64,000 bases of DNA from Chryseobacterium viscerum (GCF_002899945.2 NZ_PPEG02000005.1:310001-374000), one strand, 5' to 3'; positions 52,378-61,594 are shown, numbered from the stretch's first letter. Notes: generated from the letters alone by a model not told the origin. Numbers and translations are program-made.

Positions 52378-53940
52378 TTACATGATATTCCTTACGGCGA
52401 TCTTTACAGGATGATAAAGCAGTAGACCAATTGCCGTAACAAGTGCCAGCCAGAACAGTCCTGTGAAAATTTCCATATTAGAAAGAAGGATAGACTGAGC
52501 CATTATTTTAGCTTTAAAAGCGCCCGCTGTCATAGATAGCGATTCGTTGACCGGAAGTTTTGAAATATTGGATCCGAAAAGCTGGCTCCATTGACTGTAA
52601 AAAACGGGATTGGTATCGATGAGATTAGAACTCAGCGTATCAGAATGTTTTAAGGTTAAAAACAACATCAGGTTCTGCATCAAAGCATATCCGATGGCTG
52701 TTGTCCAGAAACGGGTTGTAGTTCCTAAAGCTGTAGCATTGGCAACATATTCTTCCGGTGTAGCTGAAATTAAAAAGAAAACCAACGGAGTAAATAATAG
52801 TCCCTGAGCGACACCCTGTAAAAATAAAGGCGGACAAATGGTGGAAAGGGTAGTGTCAGGGTAAAAAGTGTAGGTAAACCATGCACAATCAATAGCCAGT
52901 AAAAGAAATCCTGTAAAGAAAACAATTCTCGAAGAAACCCCGCGAACCAGACAGATTCCCGATAATAATACCCCTAAAAGAGTTCCTGCAACATTCCAAT
53001 ACTGGATGTTCACAATATAATCCCATGGCCATTTCCATACGGTTGCCATGATGCTGTATACATTATTAAGCCCTGAGCGGATCAGATAAAAAATGAAAAA
53101 CAGAATCATTCCTGCGATCACATTTTTTGAACTGAAAACTTCAAAGTGAAACAGTGGTCTTTTGGAGTTTCTCTGCTTAAGCATGAATAATCCCCCGGAA
53201 AGAAGGAATACAAATAAGCACATGATAATAGTATCAGACTCAAACCACATGAGTCTTTTACCATAAATAATGGCGTATCCACCAGCCTGCAGGCATGCCC
53301 AAAGTAAAAACCAGCTGGTAATATCCAATTGGTATAAAGGTTTTTTAGGGAAAAATCTGTTTTTGTTGAATAAGGCAATACCAATGATGAGTACAAATAC
53401 ATGAAAATAGAGCATCATCAGGATCATATGCTGGAAATCGTAATTTTCAATGCTTGATTTCAACAGAGAAGTGGTGATTGTACCTCCGGTCAGCATGATC
53501 GTATACATAAAGAGATAGGCTACAACTTTAGCATGTCTTGTTTTTAATTCGGCAATAATCAGGGGAAGAAAAATAGCCCCTTCCAATAACCCAAAAATAC
53601 CTTCTAAGAAGCGAATCACCAGAATAACATGATAATCATGGGTAACTGATAAAACATAAAGAATGATCACTGAAACAGAGGCCATCAGTAGTACATAATA
53701 TTTTACGCTGAAATAAGCCATAAACCGCTGTAAAACTAAAAGGGTAACCACAAATGTCCCGTACATCAAAATCATTAAGTATTGGATGTCGTCTGAATCT
53801 ACATCCATAAAAGAAGACGTGAAGGCGCTATTGGAATGCAAAAGCGACAACAACATCAGGTGGGGAAACAATGCCAATATAAGCAAAGGCAGTTTCAGCC
53901 ATTGTGGTACCCATTTATGATAAACTGTATTGTGTTGCAT
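52378..53940 (-). CDS. 14-TM MFS drug transporter (DHA2/EmrB-like)
   Basis: 520 residues with about 14 hydrophobic spans. The loop RFLEGIFGLLEGAIFLPLIIAEL resembles the motif C region of DHA2 proteins. It follows the HlyD and TolC genes in the same direction, a tripartite EmrAB-TolC-like efflux operon. It pumps an unknown compound out through the adaptor and outer-membrane channel. A 342-base repeat-filled gap separates it from the HlyD gene. Confidence 0.85.
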   Translation of the reverse strand: MQHNTVYHKWVPQWLKLPLLILALFPHLMLLSLLHSNSAFTSSFMDVDSDDIQYLMILMYGTFVVTLLVLQRFMAYFSVKYYVLLMASVSVIILYVLSVTHDYHVILVIRFLEGIFGLLEGAIFLPLIIAELKTRHAKVVAYLFMYTIMLTGGTITTSLLKSSIENYDFQHMILMMLYFHVFVLIIGIALFNKNRFFPKKPLYQLDITSWFLLWACLQAGGYAIIYGKRLMWFESDTIIMCLFVFLLSGGLFMLKQRNSKRPLFHFEVFSSKNVIAGMILFFIFYLIRSGLNNVYSIMATVWKWPWDYIVNIQYWNVAGTLLGVLLSGICLVRGVSSRIVFFTGFLLLAIDCAWFTYTFYPDTTLSTICPPLFLQGVAQGLLFTPLVFFLISATPEEYVANATALGTTTRFWTTAIGYALMQNLMLFLTLKHSDTLSSNLIDTNPVFYSQWSQLFGSNISKLPVNESLSMTAGAFKAKIMAQSILLSNMEIFTGLFWLALVTAIGLLLYHPVKIAVRNIM

Positions 53941-54005
53941 AATTTTTGGAAAGCACTAAGCTTAGAAAAAGAAATGGCACATTGCTATTGAGCCAGATTT
54001 AAAAA

Positions 54006-54105
54006 AGCGAAAAGACAAAAGGGATGAAAGTGTAAAAGGTAAAATGACAAATATGCTCAAGAAAAAATTCGCAGATCTGTTATATTGCCCTTTTGCCTTT
54101 TCGCT
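54006..54105. repeat. Inverted repeat (18-bp arms)
   Basis: The arm AGCGAAAAGACAAAAGGG (54006-54023) and the arm CCCTTTTGCCTTTTCGCT (54088-54105) pair at 17 of 18 positions around 64 bases. Runs of A and T flank the arms, so the whole would form a long hairpin. Confidence 0.7.
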
Positions 54106-54160
54106 AAAAAAATAATTTAATTTGAAAGTCTGAAATATGTCGATTGGAAGGTAATTTTGC

Positions 54161-54257
54161 ACTCTAAAACTCTAAAACTCTAAAACTCTAAAACTCTAAA
54201 ACTCTAAAACTCTAAAACTCTAAAACTCTAAAACTCTAAAACTCTAAAACTCTAAAA
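54161..54257. repeat. Tandem octamer ACTCTAAA, about 12 copies
   Basis: 97 bases consist of 12 perfect copies of an 8-bp unit ACTCTAAA plus one extra base. There are no interruptions. It lies directly 3' of the HlyD gene inside the efflux operon. The period is not a multiple of three, so it cannot encode a stable peptide repeat. Confidence 0.95.
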
Positions 54258-54282
54258 CCCATAAACCCTCCCACACTCAAAC

Positions 54283-55329
54283 TCATATCTTCTTCGCACT
54301 CACCAGAACATTCATTCCGGAAAGCAGTTTTTCGTTGTCTTTATTGTTGTCAAGAATAATTTTCACAGGGAATCTCTGTTCTATTTTTACAAAGTTTCCG
54401 GTTGCATTATCCGGTTTTACCAAAGAAAACTGTGATCCTGATGCAGGAGAGATGGAAAGTATTTTTCCTTTAAATTCAACATCGGGATAGGCATCTGCAG
54501 TGATGATTACTTCCTGCTTCTGATCAATCTGTCCAAGCTGTGTTTCTTTATAATTGGCGATGATCCATTTTTCTTTGCTGACGATCTGTACCAGGGCTTG
54601 TCCTTCTTTGATCAATTGCCCTTCCTGAATGGTCTTTTTCCCAACCCATCCATCATACGGAGCGGTAATCACGGTATAAGAAAGATAAAGCTTCGCATTG
54701 TTCAGGCTGGCAGAACTCTGCTGAATCTGGCTTTTAACGGGAGCCACTTTAGTCTGCTGTTCATTGGCTCCGGCTCTTACTGAGTTTTTCTGCTGTTCCA
54801 GTGCCAGAAGATTAGTTTTTGACTGGTCATAAGACGCTTTTATATTTTCAAATTCCTGTTCTGTTGCTGCCCCTTCAGCCAGTAGATTTTTATATCTTTT
54901 ATAATCTTGCTCAGTTCGCCAGATATCAATTTTAGCAGAAGCAATTTTAGCATCGATGATCTTAGTATCACTTTCTTTGGTGTTTACACCGCTTTCAATA
55001 GTACTTATGGTTGCCGCATTAGCATGAAGGTTGGCTTCTGCCATATTCACCTGATTCACAAACTCTCTGTTGTCTATGACGATTAAAGTGTCACCTTTAC
55101 GCACAAACTGATTTTCATTAAACTTTATTGTTTTAATAAACCCAGAAACCTTACTGGATACCGGAGTAATATACTGTTCAATCTGTGCATCATTGGTCGT
55201 AACATTTTTTCTCGAAAAAAGATAAAAGCTGACCATACCCGTTATTCCACTGATGATCAGGATCCAGGCCAGTAAAGTAATGGACTTGTTGATTCTTTTT
55301 TCCTTTTGTGTCAATTGTTTCTGTGCCAT
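54283..55329 (-). CDS. HlyD/EmrA-type membrane fusion protein
   Basis: 348 residues. One N-terminal membrane span (ITLLAWILIISGITGMVSFYLF) is followed by the lipoyl half-domain (YITPVSSKVSGFIKTIKFNENQFVRKGDTLIVI), a long coiled-coil hairpin (about 85-200), the second lipoyl half (VITAPYDGWVGKKTIQEGQLIKEGQALVQIV) and the beta-barrel. It links the inner-membrane MFS pump to TolC. Six bases separate it from the TolC gene stop. Confidence 0.93.
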   Translation of the reverse strand: MAQKQLTQKEKRINKSITLLAWILIISGITGMVSFYLFSRKNVTTNDAQIEQYITPVSSKVSGFIKTIKFNENQFVRKGDTLIVIDNREFVNQVNMAEANLHANAATISTIESGVNTKESDTKIIDAKIASAKIDIWRTEQDYKRYKNLLAEGAATEQEFENIKASYDQSKTNLLALEQQKNSVRAGANEQQTKVAPVKSQIQQSSASLNNAKLYLSYTVITAPYDGWVGKKTIQEGQLIKEGQALVQIVSKEKWIIANYKETQLGQIDQKQEVIITADAYPDVEFKGKILSISPASGSQFSLVKPDNATGNFVKIEQRFPVKIILDNNKDNEKLLSGMNVLVSAKKI

Positions 55330-55334
55330 AGTTT

Positions 55335-56669
55335 TTATAAGTTCCCAATCGTATATTGGAGTTGGTAATATTTAAGTTGTCTGTTGATTTTTATAGAAAT
55401 AAGATTAGATTCAGCCTCCAGATAAGTATTGTCAGCATCTATCAATTCAGTGATAAGACTTAGCTTATTGGCGTATTTTGTTCTTACAATACGATAATTC
55501 TCTTTAGCCTGGGTAATAGCTTCTTCGGCAATTTTTACTTTCTGATCTGTTTCTTCAAACTTTTTGTAAGCTTCATACACATTGTGTCTGATCTTCTCTT
55601 CGTTTTCCTCTATCTGAAGCTTGGCAAGATCAATATTTTCCCTTGCTTCCTGCATTTTGTATTTATTTTTATACAGATTTTCGATAGGATAGGTAAGATT
55701 CACACCCACCATTCCCAGACGATAAGCATAGGGTTCAGGAGGAAAGAACATCATATTGGGATACTTTAAAAAATATTCTCCACCCGCTGTAATTTTGGGT
55801 AAATAATTCGCTCTGGTAATTTTTTGATCCAATTCCTTTAATGAAAGATTTTTGTGAGTGATATCAACAGATTCATTTTTGTGTAAAGCTGTTTCCGTCA
55901 ATTCGTTGATATAAGGTATTGAAGCATTATCCGAGATCAGATCTTCTGTGTTGACATGCATTTCCTGGCTTTCCGGAAGTGAAAGAATCGTTTTAAGCTT
56001 ATGCTCTGCAATCTGAATATCATTATTCAGTTCTGTCCAGCTCATCGTGTGATTGGAAAGCTGTAAAGAAGTTCTTAACACTTCATTTACCGTTACAACT
56101 CCATTGGCTTTAAGTGCTTTTACCTGTTTGATGTTTACAGAATCTTCTTTCATCTTATCATTGATCAGACTTTGCTGTTCTTTTAAATGATGGATTTGTA
56201 GAAAAGCAGTAATAATTTCCATGGTAAGCTGTCTCTCATCCAAATGGGTTTTTAAAGATGAAATTTCAGTGTCAATGGCAGCCTTCTTTTCCGTATTCTT
56301 TATTTTTCCACCCATATACACCGGAATGGATGCAGATAATGTAAAATCATACATACCATTGATCACATCGTATTTTGTTGCTTTGTTGAATACGCCATTC
56401 TCATGTTGAAAAAGGTTCGTTACCTGATTGTAGCTTGTATGGAATTCAATGTCCGGAAGTTTTTCCATTTTAAGATCTTTCTCTTTGGTAACGGACATTT
56501 CCTGTTTTAGATGGCTTATCTGTATGTTTTTGTTGTTTTTCAGACCTATTTCTACAGCTTGCTGTAAGCCGAGGTGTTGGTAGTCTATCATCTGTGAATG
56601 TAAAAAACTGCTCAATAATAAGCACAACGCAATATACAGATGTCTGTATGCGTTAAATGTGATATTCAT
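55335..56669 (-). CDS. TolC family outer-membrane efflux protein
   Basis: 444 residues with a signal peptide (HLYIALCLLLSSFLHSQ). The helical-barrel repeats are visible: LGLQQAVEIGLKNNKNIQIS in the first and KLSLITELIDADNTYLEAESNLI in the second half. It forms the outer-membrane exit duct of the efflux system. It is the first gene of the operon, divergent from the AraC regulator; a TAAATTTG box lies at 56711-56718. Confidence 0.93.
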   Translation of the reverse strand: MNITFNAYRHLYIALCLLLSSFLHSQMIDYQHLGLQQAVEIGLKNNKNIQISHLKQEMSVTKEKDLKMEKLPDIEFHTSYNQVTNLFQHENGVFNKATKYDVINGMYDFTLSASIPVYMGGKIKNTEKKAAIDTEISSLKTHLDERQLTMEIITAFLQIHHLKEQQSLINDKMKEDSVNIKQVKALKANGVVTVNEVLRTSLQLSNHTMSWTELNNDIQIAEHKLKTILSLPESQEMHVNTEDLISDNASIPYINELTETALHKNESVDITHKNLSLKELDQKITRANYLPKITAGGEYFLKYPNMMFFPPEPYAYRLGMVGVNLTYPIENLYKNKYKMQEARENIDLAKLQIEENEEKIRHNVYEAYKKFEETDQKVKIAEEAITQAKENYRIVRTKYANKLSLITELIDADNTYLEAESNLISIKINRQLKYYQLQYTIGNL

Positions 56670-56710
56670 AAATTAATTAAATGATTTTTGCTAAAATGAT
56701 TTTGATGCAG

Positions 56711-56718
56711 CAAATTTA
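56711..56718 (-). promoter_or_regulatory. Candidate -7 box (TAAATTTG) for the efflux operon
   Basis: An exact TAnnTTTG match 41 bases upstream of the TolC gene ATG, in the 136-bp divergent region shared with the AraC regulator. No TTG lies at the usual spacing, which would suit activator dependence. Confidence 0.45.
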
Positions 56719-56805
56719 CGACAACAAGTATCGGACCCTATTTGTGAAAACAGAAAAAGATTTGCTCATTTACGCCAGTTTAAAAATTCTTCTTATCTTT
56801 ATTTC

Positions 56806-57609
56806 ATGAATGACAGTCATTTTAAAATAGTAGAAGAGGATGATACAGAATTTTACGTTTACCATGTTCTTACAGGAAATGTAACAACAGAGGTTCATTA
56901 TCACAGTTCTGCACAATTGGTGTATGCAGAAGGCGGTATCGTGCATGTTTTTACAGATCAGAAACATTGGTACCTTCCGGCAAGATGCTTTATGTGGATT
57001 CCTGCAGGAACCCCTCACTATATTTTTTCTACCAGCCCAAAAGTTGATTTATATAATTTTTATTTTAAAAAAGAAGAAAATGAAAGTGGCTTTTTTGATG
57101 AAATTAATATTTATTCTGTTAATGAGTTACTTCGGGAGATGATTTTATATACTAAAGAGTGGGATGGGAAAATCACAAAAAATGAGAGTTCTAAATATTT
57201 TTTCCTCAAAGCACTTAAAGGAGTTTTACAGCAAAAAGAACACAGACACCTGGCATTTCCAATACAGCATCCTTTTCCAAAAGATGAGACCTTATTAAAG
57301 ATTGCAAGATACATTCACGCTAACCTTGAAAAGCCTCTTACCATCGAATCTACGGCCAAAGAATTCGGATTGAGTACAAGAACCCTTTCCAGGAAATTTA
57401 AAGAGATTCTGGGGATGAATTACGTTCGTTTTCTAAGATCATTAAGAATCACCCGCTCTCTTGAGCTGATGCTGGAAGGAAAATATAACATGTATGAAAT
57501 TGCAATGATGGTGGGGTACAACAGCCTCTCTTCTTTTAGTAATATTTTCAAAAAAGTAATCGGTATTGCCCCTACAGAATATCAGCAGAAACTGAGAGGA
57601 GATAAGTAG
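56806..57609 (+). CDS. AraC family transcriptional regulator
   Basis: 267 residues. A cupin-like N-terminal sensor domain (VTTEVHYHSSAQLVYAEGGIVHV, ARCFMWIPAGTPHYI) precedes a double helix-turn-helix (LTIESTAKEFGLSTRTLSRKFKEILGMNYVRFLRSLRITRSLELM then YNMYEIAMMVGYNSLSSFSNIFKKVIGIAPTEYQ, residues about 180-262). It is divergent from the TolC-HlyD-MFS operon with 136 bases between starts, so it very likely controls that operon in response to a small ligand. Confidence 0.92.
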   Translation: MNDSHFKIVEEDDTEFYVYHVLTGNVTTEVHYHSSAQLVYAEGGIVHVFTDQKHWYLPARCFMWIPAGTPHYIFSTSPKVDLYNFYFKKEENESGFFDEINIYSVNELLREMILYTKEWDGKITKNESSKYFFLKALKGVLQQKEHRHLAFPIQHPFPKDETLLKIARYIHANLEKPLTIESTAKEFGLSTRTLSRKFKEILGMNYVRFLRSLRITRSLELMLEGKYNMYEIAMMVGYNSLSSFSNIFKKVIGIAPTEYQQKLRGDK

Positions 57610-57767
57610 TGAGTAGGAGCGTTTGAGGCTTGAGATTCGGGTTACGGGGTACGTGTTACGTGGTAACGGGGTTTTATAATACGGGATAAACTTTTCTTGC
57701 CTTTTCTTATGTGAAGGTTGTGAAAAAGGCAATTTAACGAGTAATAGCAGTTAAGATTTCCTACATT

Positions 57768-57813
57768 CCCCTTCCCTGAAGGGGTGGATTTTTGCATAGC
57801 AAAAAGACGGGGT
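57768..57813. repeat. REP-like double hairpin element
   Basis: Stem CCCCTTC / GAAGGGG (57768-57784, 3-nt loop) is followed four bases later by stem TTTTTGC / GCAAAAA (57789-57805, 3-nt loop) and then GACGGGGTAG. The outer GGGG and CCCC blocks are complementary, so the unit could fold in two ways. It resembles extragenic palindromic elements common in Flavobacteriia. Confidence 0.6.
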
Positions 57814-57852
57814 AGTCATATATACATAATCTTTTCTTAACTACATATAAAA

Positions 57853-57881
57853 AAACCACTTCAATACAATTGAAGTGGTTT
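57853..57881 (-). terminator. Terminator after rplI
   Basis: A 13-bp perfect stem (AAACCACTTCAAT / ATTGAAGTGGTTT) with a 3-nt loop; T run on the minus strand. It ends the rpsF-rpsR-rplI transcript. Confidence 0.92.
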
Positions 57882-57910
57882 ATATTATGAGAAAATCTCA
57901 GTTGCTTAAA

Positions 57911-58414
57911 TTAAGCTTCTTCAGATTTAACTTCTTCTTTTTTAGCAGCTGGAGCAGCTACAACTGGAGCGTCAGATACGATTTCGAATTCGAAGTTGTA
58001 CTCAACGTTTCTGTGTAATCTGATGTTTGCAGTTACTTTACCAGTTCTCTTAATAGAGTTTCCTGGGATTTTGATATATTTCTTCTCTACAGAAACTCCA
58101 GACTTAGCAAGAGCAGCAGAAAGATCTGCATTGTTGATAGATCCGAATAATTTGTCACCAGAACCTACTTTTGCAGGAATAGTAATAGAAGTTTTCTTCA
58201 ATTGATCTACTACAGCGTTAGCAGCAGCGATTGATTTAGCTTCTTCTTCTTTTCTAGCTTCCAAAGTAGCTTCTAGAGCAGCTTTGTTTTTAGGTGTAGC
58301 TAAAAGTGCAATACCTTGAGGAAGTAAGAAGTTTCTTGCATAACCTGGCTTTACACTTACTGTATCAAACTCAAGTCCTAAGTTTTCTACGTCTTGTTTT
58401 AGGATGATATCCAT
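57911..58414 (-). CDS. rplI: 50S ribosomal protein L9
   Basis: 167 residues. The L9 signature is MDIILKQDVENLGLEFDTVSVKPGYARNFLLPQGIAL at the N-terminus, followed by the long connecting helix and the C-terminal rRNA-binding domain (KLFGSINNADLSAALAKSGVSVEKKYIKI). It is about 18 residues longer than the common bacterial form because of an Ala/Lys/Glu tail (AAPAAKKEEVKSEEA), usual in Flavobacteriia. It is the last gene of the rpsF-rpsR-rplI operon. Confidence 0.98.
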   Translation of the reverse strand: MDIILKQDVENLGLEFDTVSVKPGYARNFLLPQGIALLATPKNKAALEATLEARKEEEAKSIAAANAVVDQLKKTSITIPAKVGSGDKLFGSINNADLSAALAKSGVSVEKKYIKIPGNSIKRTGKVTANIRLHRNVEYNFEFEIVSDAPVVAAPAAKKEEVKSEEA

Positions 58415-58523
58415 TGTTGTTGTCCTTTTTTTAGATTTTAGAGGGGTCTAAAATCAAGTTAGAATTAATTATTTATTCAGCAACAAAAGAAGAGATTGCT
58501 CTCTTCTCTTATTTATTTTTGTC

Positions 58524-58826
58524 TTATTTCAATAAGTCAGCTACGTAAGGTAGTAAAGAAAGGTGTCTTGCTCTTTTGATAGCAGCAGAAACTTTTCTTT
58601 GGTATTTTAAAGAAGTTCCAGTGTATCTTCTTGGTAAGATTTTACCTTGCTCGTTTACAAATTGTAATAAGAAATCAGCATCTTTGTAATCAACGTGCTT
58701 AATTCCGTATTTTTTGAATCTACAATATTTCTTTTCAGATTTTGTATTGATATCAAGTGGAGTAAGAAACTTTACTTCTGATTCTCCTCCTGCAGAGGCT
58801 TGTTTAGCCATTTCATCTATTGCCAT
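58524..58826 (-). CDS. rpsR: 30S ribosomal protein S18
   Basis: 100 residues. S18 core: [61 protein letters not shown] (residues about 36-96). It pairs with S6 on the small subunit. It is 32 bases after rpsF and 109 before rplI. The N-terminal extension of about 30 residues is typical of the phylum. Confidence 0.98.
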   Translation of the reverse strand: MAIDEMAKQASAGGESEVKFLTPLDINTKSEKKYCRFKKYGIKHVDYKDADFLLQFVNEQGKILPRRYTGTSLKYQRKVSAAIKRARHLSLLPYVADLLK

Positions 58827-58858
58827 GTCTTGTCTTTTTTAAAAAATAGGGTTAATAA

Positions 58859-59200
58859 TTAAGCTTTAGCTGCTTTTACTTTAGTTCTTCTAGTTACAGC
58901 GTACTCAATAGCATGCTTGTCAAGTTTTGTAGTAAGGTAACGGATTACTCTCTCGTCACGCTTAAATGCCAATTCTAGATCAGCTACTACAGTACCTTCA
59001 CCTTTAAATTCGATTAAAGTATAGAACCCGTTCTTTTTTAATTGGATCGGATAAGCTAATTTTTTTAATCCCCAGTTTTCTTTAGCAACGATTTCGCAGT
59101 TCTTTTCTTTGATAAGATCTACATACTTGTTTACTGCTTCCTCTACCTGTGACTCAGATAGAACGGGAGTTAAAATGAAAACAGTTTCGTAATTGTTCAT
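58859..59200 (-). CDS. rpsF: 30S ribosomal protein S6
   Basis: 113 residues. [28 protein letters not shown] and the beta strands [22 protein letters not shown] identify S6. It binds with S18 to 16S rRNA. It is the first gene of the operon, preceded by a two-box promoter at 59235-59265. Confidence 0.98.
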   Translation of the reverse strand: MNNYETVFILTPVLSESQVEEAVNKYVDLIKEKNCEIVAKENWGLKKLAYPIQLKKNGFYTLIEFKGEGTVVADLELAFKRDERVIRYLTTKLDKHAIEYAVTRRTKVKAAKA

Positions 59201-59234
59201 AATGTTAAATGAATTTGTTAATTATTTCGAGGTG

Positions 59235-59265
59235 CAAAATTAGACAATATATTTCTTATATACAA
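59235..59265 (-). promoter_or_regulatory. Two-box Bacteroidota promoter of rpsF-rpsR-rplI
   Basis: On the minus strand TTG (59263-59265), a 20-base spacer and TAATTTTG (59235-59242) fit the consensus exactly. The ATG is 34 bases downstream of the -7 box. Confidence 0.85.
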
Positions 59266-59336
59266 GAGTATTGGTGAAATAGTTGAGCAATATTGACAAT
59301 ACTTATTCTCTTTTAATAACAATTTTTGATCTCTGG

Positions 59337-60689
59337 CTATTCTTTGGCTCTGATTTCAGCCAGGAAATTTGCTTTCAATACATCATATAAAGAATGTCTG
59401 CTTACCAGAATAGAGGCAATAGAAGAAACCATACCTGCCAGCATCAGATGAAAAATCAGAGAATGCCTGTCGGTCATTTCCAGAACAATAATGGCTGAAG
59501 TGAATGGAGCCCGGGTGATTCCTGTGAGAAAAGCGACCATTCCGGCGAGGACCACTACATTGGTTTCGTTGGGTGTCAAATGAATAAGACCTGAAATAAC
59601 AGAGCCTATACTTGCTCCCGCACTAAGAGCAGGGGCAAAAATTCCGCCCGCACCCCCGGAAGTGAAAGAAAGGGCAGGGCCAAGCATTCTTAGAATCGGA
59701 ACATACCAGTCTTCGTGCTTATCTTTGGTAAAAAGAACACGCTCCATAATCTCTTTACCTGAGCCAAGAATTTCCCTGTTGATGAAATACGCTATAGAAG
59801 CAATAATTAAAGCACAAATGATCAGGAATACCACATTCGCTTTATCCGTTTTCAGTTTTTTCTTCTTCCAGCTATTGATTTTAAGCATAACAACCGAAAG
59901 CTGGCTGGCCAAAATACCAGCTGTGGCTGCAACGAGCACGATCGGAAACATCACCATCAAAGAAACATCATTGGTCTTCGGATATCCCAGATATAAATAA
60001 GATCCGGCTAGGGTTTGCGCTGTGAGACCAGCTATAATGACTGCGGTAAATAAAGCTGTTTTGAAATAATTGATATGGGTTTTTGACAGTTCCTCAACTG
60101 CGAAAACAATTCCTCCCAACGGAGTGTTGAAGGCTGCCGCAAGCCCGGCTGCCGCTCCTGTCATAATCATGTTTTTCTTGGAAATCTTCGGCCACCATTC
60201 AGGAAGATATTCATTCACTTTTCTGAACACTGAGCCTGCAATCTGAATCGTAGGTCCTTCACGTCCTACAGCACCTCCTCCGATAACCAAAATGACAGAG
60301 GACAGGATTTTGAAAAAGATAATCTTAATGCTTAGTAGACTTCTGATCTTACGGTGTTCCTTGGGGTTGGCAAGTTCTACAGCGGCCATCACCTGCGGAA
60401 TACCACTTCCTTTAGCATTTGGGGCAAATTCTTTTACCAGCCACCAGGAAAGTACAAATCCAACGGGAGCGATAATAAAAATCATCCACGCATGCCAGTC
60501 AAAAATGAAATTCATAAGATGCTCTCCCCAGGCAAATACCTGCGCATACATAACGGCAAAAAAGCCTGTAATGACAGATCCTATCCAAAAAGGAATAGCC
60601 TGAAGCAGATTATTCTTCAGTTGTTCATTCCGGATATTATCGAAGGATTTTTTGAGGGATCTTCTAATGAGGATTAAAAATTTCAGCAT
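59337..60689 (-). CDS. ClC-type chloride channel/transporter
   Basis: 450 residues with about 10-12 membrane spans. Selectivity-filter motifs of ClC proteins are present: KGSGIPQVMAAVE (GSGIP), VGREGPTIQIAGSVF (GREGP with the gating Glu) and GGAGGIFAPALSAGASIG (GxFxP). No CBS domains follow. It exchanges or conducts Cl- across the inner membrane. It is a single minus-strand gene. Confidence 0.95.
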   Translation of the reverse strand: MLKFLILIRRSLKKSFDNIRNEQLKNNLLQAIPFWIGSVITGFFAVMYAQVFAWGEHLMNFIFDWHAWMIFIIAPVGFVLSWWLVKEFAPNAKGSGIPQVMAAVELANPKEHRKIRSLLSIKIIFFKILSSVILVIGGGAVGREGPTIQIAGSVFRKVNEYLPEWWPKISKKNMIMTGAAAGLAAAFNTPLGGIVFAVEELSKTHINYFKTALFTAVIIAGLTAQTLAGSYLYLGYPKTNDVSLMVMFPIVLVAATAGILASQLSVVMLKINSWKKKKLKTDKANVVFLIICALIIASIAYFINREILGSGKEIMERVLFTKDKHEDWYVPILRMLGPALSFTSGGAGGIFAPALSAGASIGSVISGLIHLTPNETNVVVLAGMVAFLTGITRAPFTSAIIVLEMTDRHSLIFHLMLAGMVSSIASILVSRHSLYDVLKANFLAEIRAKE

Positions 60690-60730
60690 TTGCAGGTTTT
60701 GAGGGATGAAATTACGGTAAAATTTGGAAA

Positions 60731-61351
60731 TTATATTTCGTTTAAAAACTTTGAGATGATTTCTGCATTTCCAGTCGTCAATATTTCGGGTAAGCCAAAA
60801 CTTAAAATACTATTTCTCACTTCAAGTTTAAAATTTTCATTAGGAAAGCTTTTGATAATTTCTTTTCTCTTTTGAGTTAAAAAATTCATGGTTTTAAATT
60901 GGTCATTTCCCACTACATAAAAATCTTTAAACTCACTGTCTTTAAAATTGACATTGAAACTGCTGAAAATTCCTGCAACTTTATCCATTAATTTCTTTTT
61001 ATTGAGAGAAATATATCCAAAATTTTCACCTAATTCTTTTAATCCCCAAAGTTGAATGGTGTCATATTTACGTCCCAAATGTCCTCCTCGGGAAGTCATC
61101 CCAACTTTACTGACAATAAATAGATAGAAAGAACTTAGGGTTTTGCCTTTTACTAAATAGCAGATTTGTGGGATAAATAGCGGATACATGTCATGAGAAC
61201 TGAATTGTTCATAAGGAGATTCTTTAATATCAATCACTGAAATATCATATGACTCAGAAAGCTGATCAAAAACCTCAATAATTAATTTTTCATCTTCCTC
61301 GGTGAAATCAAAAAATCTTGTCATGTCATTTTTTCTGTAATCAAGATCCAT
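60731..61351 (-). CDS. Hypothetical protein
   Basis: 206 residues from the ATG at 61351 (the frame is open to a TTG at 61360). It is a soluble protein with alternating strands and helices (ISVIDIKESPYEQFSSHDMYPLF, FYLFIVSKVGMTSRGGHLGRKYDTIQLWGLKE). I recognise no family. It is a single gene, 41 bases upstream of the ClC start on the same strand. Confidence 0.6.
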   Translation of the reverse strand: MDLDYRKNDMTRFFDFTEEDEKLIIEVFDQLSESYDISVIDIKESPYEQFSSHDMYPLFIPQICYLVKGKTLSSFYLFIVSKVGMTSRGGHLGRKYDTIQLWGLKELGENFGYISLNKKKLMDKVAGIFSSFNVNFKDSEFKDFYVVGNDQFKTMNFLTQKRKEIIKSFPNENFKLEVRNSILSFGLPEILTTGNAEIISKFLNEI

Positions 61352-61546
61352 TTTTATCAAATATTATTTGTTTTAAATTTAATGCTAATAACTTAAACTT
61401 CCAAGAAAGTCTTTATCCTGTAAAATGAATTTATTAAATTATTGATTTAATAGTTTTGTTAAACTTTGTTTGAATTATTCTTAGTTTTAAAAATCAAATA
61501 GTATGAATTTTAAATAAAATAAATAATGTTTAAATCAAATAAAAAA

Positions 61547-61564
61547 TCCCGACTTTTGTCAGGA
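61547..61564 (-). terminator. Terminator after the serine hydrolase gene
   Basis: A 7-bp stem (minus strand TCCTGAC / GTCGGGA, one G-T pair) with a 4-nt loop and a run of T on the minus strand, 30 bases past the stop. Confidence 0.75.
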
Positions 61565-61594
61565 CTTTATTGAGTAAGATTATGTGATTTTTAA

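Larger units (their letters stand above)
53941..54282. other. 342-bp intra-operon gap filled with repeats
   Basis: The space between the MFS and HlyD genes contains an imperfect inverted repeat (54006-54105) and a 12-copy octamer tandem (54161-54257). No credible coding sequence is present; the 66-residue frame at 53962-54162 is composed of the repeat arms. Confidence 0.7.
57610..57910. other. 301-bp intergenic region with repeats
   Basis: It contains G-rich quasi-repeats at 57610-57682 (GGGTTACGGGGTACGTGTTACG), a REP-like double hairpin at 57768-57805 and the rplI terminator at 57853-57881. No gene is visible. Confidence 0.6.

Noticed and set aside
53962..54162. 66-residue minus-strand frame between the HlyD and MFS genes
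   Set aside because: The frame is formed by the arms of the inverted repeat and lies in non-coding spacer.
54161..54257. CRISPR-like appearance of the repeated octamer
   Set aside because: Units are 8 bp with no spacers, and no cas genes are present.
57911..57960. Possible fusion at the L9 C-terminus
   Set aside because: The Ala/Lys/Glu tail is a simple extension that I know from other Flavobacteriia, not a separate domain.
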